Under the pieces are notes generated by a model that saw nothing but the letters and a program-made list of their open reading frames with translations, was not told the origin of the DNA and ran no database searches. A stretch of DNA of 64,000 nucleotides from an uncultured Aquimarina sp. (lineage in GTDB: Bacteria; Bacteroidota; Bacteroidia; Flavobacteriales; Flavobacteriaceae). The DNA lies in NCBI RefSeq assembly GCF_947492965.1, contig NZ_CANLOZ010000007.1:186001-250000 (forward strand), written 5' to 3'. The translations under genes and the position numbers were made by a program. Shown in pieces: positions 61,421 through 64,000 of this stretch (positions are counted from its first letter, which is position 1; every line of letters starts with the position of its first letter).

Positions 61421-62497
61421 TTAAGCTGTAGCTATATAATCCTCTAGGTTATTAAGAGATTCTTTTATTGATTTTTGAAAACTTCGTTTCATTATAAAAT
61501 ACAGGATCATCTTTTTAAAAATTGAGTTCGCTTTAGGATACAATTCAATTATGATTTCACACGAACTTTGAGACACAGGAATGATAGTATAAAATTGATA
61601 CATCCCATCAATAACAGGAATATCTGTTGTATATTCTCCATAAATTAATTTACCAGTATCTACCGGTTTTGTTACCGTAGTAAAATTGAGTCGTTTTCCA
61701 TCAATCACACAAACATGCTCCGTTCCTAAACGAGTAACTTCATCTGGATTGTACTCGAACTTATCGACACCTTTAACCCAATGATGACGATAACTGTAAT
61801 TTGTAATATATTCCAACAAACTCTGTGCGGAAGTTTTATATTTTTTCTGGATTGTTAAGAAAGGGGCTTTATCAAAATGTACTTCATAAGGAGTTTCATA
61901 AGAAGTAAGTTTAAGATATTGTTTATCAATCTCAGAATACAAATAATCAATCTTCTTACCATCATATTCATTTTCTCCTTTCGAAAAATTAAATAATTGA
62001 CTTTTATAGTCATCCGAAAGCCCTATTTGATACGACAAATCTCTACTTAAAAGAACATAATTATCACTAGGAATAGAATTCTTTAATAACCTATGCGCTT
62101 CTATCACAACTTGACCAAATGGTTTTCTTTTATTCTGAACAGTAATAAATTGCAAATCTCCACAATGCGCAATAATTTTAAGCTGAAGATTTGGTGCTGT
62201 AGCACAGGCATTACAAGGACAAATACGATTATTCTCCAACAACTTGAGATGACTATAAAAAGCAGTAAACATAGTTTCAATCTGTGCTAATAGCTTTTCT
62301 TGGGAAGGCACTTCTCCTTCTTTATAAAAAAACAAAGCATCCCCTTCTACTTCTGCTAGTCTTAAATTTTGGGTATTAGCATTAATTAACACCTCTAACA
62401 ACTCTGCTATTACATGCTGACTATGCTCTATTTCTGTAGTTTGAACAAATTGTGTATACCCAGAAATATCAGGGATAAATAGTAAAGATTTAGACAT
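61421..62497 (-). CDS. DUF2652/class III cyclase-like domain fused to an SRPBCC-like domain
   Basis: 358 aa. The N-terminal 190 residues match DUF2652 and the class III nucleotide cyclase fold: Asp10 in 'FIPDISGYTQF' and Asp53 in 'EVEGDALFFYK' occupy the metal-binding Asp positions, 43 residues apart. 'CPCNACATAPNLQLKIIAHCGDL' adds a cysteine-rich insert. The C-terminal 160 residues ('VHFDKAPFLTIQ ... HHWVKGVDKFEY ... YQFYTIIPVSQSSCEIIIELYPKA') resemble an SRPBCC/START-type hydrophobic ligand-binding domain. It is a predicted cytoplasmic protein, with activity not established. It has no membrane segment. Confidence 0.8.
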   Translation of the reverse strand: MSKSLLFIPDISGYTQFVQTTEIEHSQHVIAELLEVLINANTQNLRLAEVEGDALFFYKEGEVPSQEKLLAQIETMFTAFYSHLKLLENNRICPCNACATAPNLQLKIIAHCGDLQFITVQNKRKPFGQVVIEAHRLLKNSIPSDNYVLLSRDLSYQIGLSDDYKSQLFNFSKGENEYDGKKIDYLYSEIDKQYLKLTSYETPYEVHFDKAPFLTIQKKYKTSAQSLLEYITNYSYRHHWVKGVDKFEYNPDEVTRLGTEHVCVIDGKRLNFTTVTKPVDTGKLIYGEYTTDIPVIDGMYQFYTIIPVSQSSCEIIIELYPKANSIFKKMILYFIMKRSFQKSIKESLNNLEDYIATA

Positions 62498-62599
62498 TTA
62501 GTACTTTTTTCTACAAACTAATTCTAAATCTAACGATTTATACTCAACACTAACTCTTTTTATAAATTATTTAAGGAACTAACTAATCTTTATCCATCT

Positions 62600-63436
62600 T
62601 TAAGACTTGTTATCATGTGAATATAAATGCACATCTCTTTGAGGAAACGGAATAGATATCCCTTTATCCTCTAATCTTTTCTTAGCCTCTTCAATTGTAT
62701 AAAAATGAACTTGCCAAAAGTCATCATTAAGAGCCCAAAACCTTAGAGATAAGGTTACAGCACTATCTCCTAATTCGGTAACATAAATTTCTGGAGCAGG
62801 ATCCTTAATCACCTTTTCCTGATTGTTGATAAGATCTAAAAGAATTTCTTTCGCTTCTTTAATATTACTTTCATAGGAAATACCAATTTCTATCTTTCCT
62901 CTTCTTCTTTCTTCTGCCGAATAATTGATAATGTTTCCATTAGATATCTTACCATTAGGTATGACAGCTAATTGATTTCCAAAAGTATTTACTTTTGTTG
63001 TAAATATCGAGATCTCCTTTACTGTACCAGATACACCTTGCGCTTCTATATAATCTCCAATCTTGAATGGCTTGAAAAACAGGATTAGAACTCCTCCAGC
63101 AAAATTTGAAAGAGATCCTTGTAGCGCTAGCCCTATTGCCAAACCAGCTGCACCCAAAATCGCCACAAGTGAGGATGTCTGAACTCCTAATTGAGTTACA
63201 ACTAACACCACTAATAAAATTTTAAGACCTATATTAATTAAGTCATATAAAAATCTCTCTAATGTTTCGTCATAGTCTTTTTGTTGAAAGAATTTACGCA
63301 GTGCTTTGCTAAAAATATTAATCACCCATACTCCTACAAAAAAAATAATGACAGCAGAGATTAAATCGGGTATAAAATCCCATAACCATTCTAAAAACTG
63401 ATCCCAATTCTCTTTAGTAAGTCCAAATCTTTCCAT
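62600..63436 (-). CDS. Small-conductance mechanosensitive channel (MscS family)
   Basis: 278 aa. Three N-terminal hydrophobic segments: 'LISAVIIFFVGVWVINIFSKAL', 'LINIGLKILLVVLVVTQLGV' and the pore helix 'SLVAILGAAGLAIGLALQGSLSNFAGGVLILFFKPF' with the glycine/alanine pattern of MscS TM3. The cytoplasmic 'GDYIEAQGVSGTVKEISIFTTKVNTFGNQLAVIPNGKISNGNIINYS' beta-domain and a C-terminal alpha-beta domain ending 'GISIPFPQRDVHLY' follow. It is a tension-gated channel releasing osmolytes on hypo-osmotic shock. Start ATG at 63436. Confidence 0.94.
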   Translation of the reverse strand: MERFGLTKENWDQFLEWLWDFIPDLISAVIIFFVGVWVINIFSKALRKFFQQKDYDETLERFLYDLINIGLKILLVVLVVTQLGVQTSSLVAILGAAGLAIGLALQGSLSNFAGGVLILFFKPFKIGDYIEAQGVSGTVKEISIFTTKVNTFGNQLAVIPNGKISNGNIINYSAEERRRGKIEIGISYESNIKEAKEILLDLINNQEKVIKDPAPEIYVTELGDSAVTLSLRFWALNDDFWQVHFYTIEEAKKRLEDKGISIPFPQRDVHLYSHDNKS

Positions 63437-63551
63437 TATGATCTCTATATTTTATAATTCACTCTAAAACAACTAATACTCTAAATAAAAATTTTATCTA
63501 CACAGTTTTTATAAATAGAAACTACTTTTATAGGCAACTATTGTGTATAAA

Positions 63552-63579
63552 AAAATCCATTCATAAATGAATGGATTTT
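63552..63579 (-). terminator. Terminator after tRNA-Val
   Basis: A perfect 13-bp inverted repeat (63552-63564, 63567-63579), T run on the minus strand, only a few bases past the tRNA 3' end. Confidence 0.85.
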
Positions 63580-63583
63580 CTTG

Positions 63584-63658
63584 TGGGCAATGAGGGATTC
63601 GAACCCCCGACCCCCTCGGTGTAAACGAGGTGCTCTGAACCAACTGAGCTAATTGCCC
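63584..63658 (-). tRNA. tRNA-Val (anticodon UAC)
   Basis: On the minus strand GGGCAAT opens and ATTGCCC closes the acceptor stem. The D-loop is AGTTGGTTCAGA, the anticodon arm CCTCG-TTTACAC-CGAGG (anticodon TAC), and the T-arm GGGGG-TTCGAAT-CCCTC (with a G-T pair). Discriminator A follows the acceptor stem; CCA is not encoded. Confidence 0.97.
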
Positions 63659-63743
63659 TTATGTTTTTCACAACCCTTATTCGTGATTGCGGATGCAAAT
63701 ATAACACAGTTTTGCAGTCTACCAAAAGATTTTGAAAGAAAAA

Positions 63744-64000
63744 TTAAATTATTTCTGAAACCACAAACGTACTACCTCCTACATATATCAAATCTTCATT
63801 CATAGCATTCTGTATAGCAGTATCATACGCCAATTGCACGGAATTATATGCTATTCCTTTTAATTTAAATTTTAACGCTTGCTCCTGTAATTTTTTTTCA
63901 TTCAAACCTCTTTTAATATTAGGTTTTGCAAAATAATACGTAGCATGTTTCGGAAACAATGGTAAAATTTCATCTAAATTTTTATCAGAAACAACTCCCA
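63744..64000 (-). CDS. folC: Folylpolyglutamate synthase/dihydrofolate synthase C-terminal part, cut by window
   Basis: The frame is open to the window edge. Visible are the last 85 or so residues, GVVSDKNLDEILPLFPKH then 'ATYYFAKPNIKRGLNEKKLQEQALKFKLKGIAYNSVQLAYDTAIQNAMNEDLIYVGGSTFVVSEII'. The 'YYFAKPNI.R' and 'DLIYVGGSTFVVSEI' blocks are the conserved C-terminus of bacterial FolC. Most of the gene, with the ATPase P-loop, lies beyond 64000. It synthesises folate polyglutamates in the cytoplasm. Confidence 0.9.
   Translation of the reverse strand, partial: GVVSDKNLDEILPLFPKHATYYFAKPNIKRGLNEKKLQEQALKFKLKGIAYNSVQLAYDTAIQNAMNEDLIYVGGSTFVVSEII

Noticed and set aside
1..64000. CRISPR array, insertion sequence, integrase, rRNA
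   Set aside because: No regularly spaced repeats, transposase or integrase motifs, or rRNA sequence were seen; only one tRNA was found.

Overview
The window looks like a chromosomal segment of a marine, polysaccharide-degrading, gliding member of the Flavobacteriaceae (Bacteroidota). The evidence is an A+T-rich sequence, type IX secretion (T9SS) genes (porV, porU, gldJ), T9SS C-terminal sorting domains on secreted proteins, many short-lipobox lipoproteins, TAnnTTTG-like promoter elements, and alginate- and glycan-degrading enzymes. I cannot assign a species from sequence alone.

Layout. 1-2.9 kb: the 3' part of a large modular PL6 polysaccharide lyase with a T9SS tail. 3.0-4.5 kb: a DUF1330-like protein, a GNAT acetyltransferase and an orphan helical protein with two palindromes upstream. 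4.7-9.8 kb: a TetR-ABC-HlyD-TolC export operon whose ABC ATPase has lost most catalytic motifs. 9.9-11.5 kb: a small secreted protein, a divergent pair of small HTH proteins around a dyad, and a group III truncated haemoglobin. 11.6-13.0 kb: a methyltransferase and a GT2 glycosyltransferase. 13.2-15.5 kb: a second PL6 lyase, a two-domain lipoprotein. 15.6-18.5 kb: a TetR regulator with two matching operators, an SDR, an AhpD-like protein and a flavin amine oxidase. 18.6-23.3 kb: a TlpA-like lipoprotein, a PafA-type phosphatase and an MlaE/MlaF-type lipid ABC transporter. 23.4-30.8 kb (minus strand): DoxX-like protein, M1 peptidase, DUF389 protein, mannose-1-phosphate guanylyltransferase, SprT-like protein and a YfbK-like VWA lipoprotein. 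31.0-32.9 kb: a single-span membrane protein with an HTH-like N-terminus, a lipoprotein and a small secreted protein.

33.0-47.0 kb is the most coherent functional unit: a bipartite N-glycan dismantling locus without SusC/SusD. On the plus strand are GH92 alpha-mannosidase, glycosylasparaginase and an FucP-like MFS transporter. On the minus strand are GH2 beta-mannosidase, GH20 beta-hexosaminidase and CutC. A large T9SS-exported protein lies between the two arms. Together the enzymes could strip the mannose, the chitobiose core and finally the GlcNAc-Asn bond.

47.1-64.0 kb is mostly housekeeping: SDR, M28 peptidase, Nudix hydrolase, pyruvate dehydrogenase E2 and E1-alpha, cytidine deaminase, the T9SS/gliding block porV-porU-gldJ followed by murF, a DUF2652 cyclase-like protein, an MscS channel, tRNA-Val(UAC) and the 3' end of folC. 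No CRISPR array, insertion sequence, rRNA or integrase was seen. The largest gene-free stretches are roughly 200-240 bases, and what they hold is noted in the feature or findings entries.
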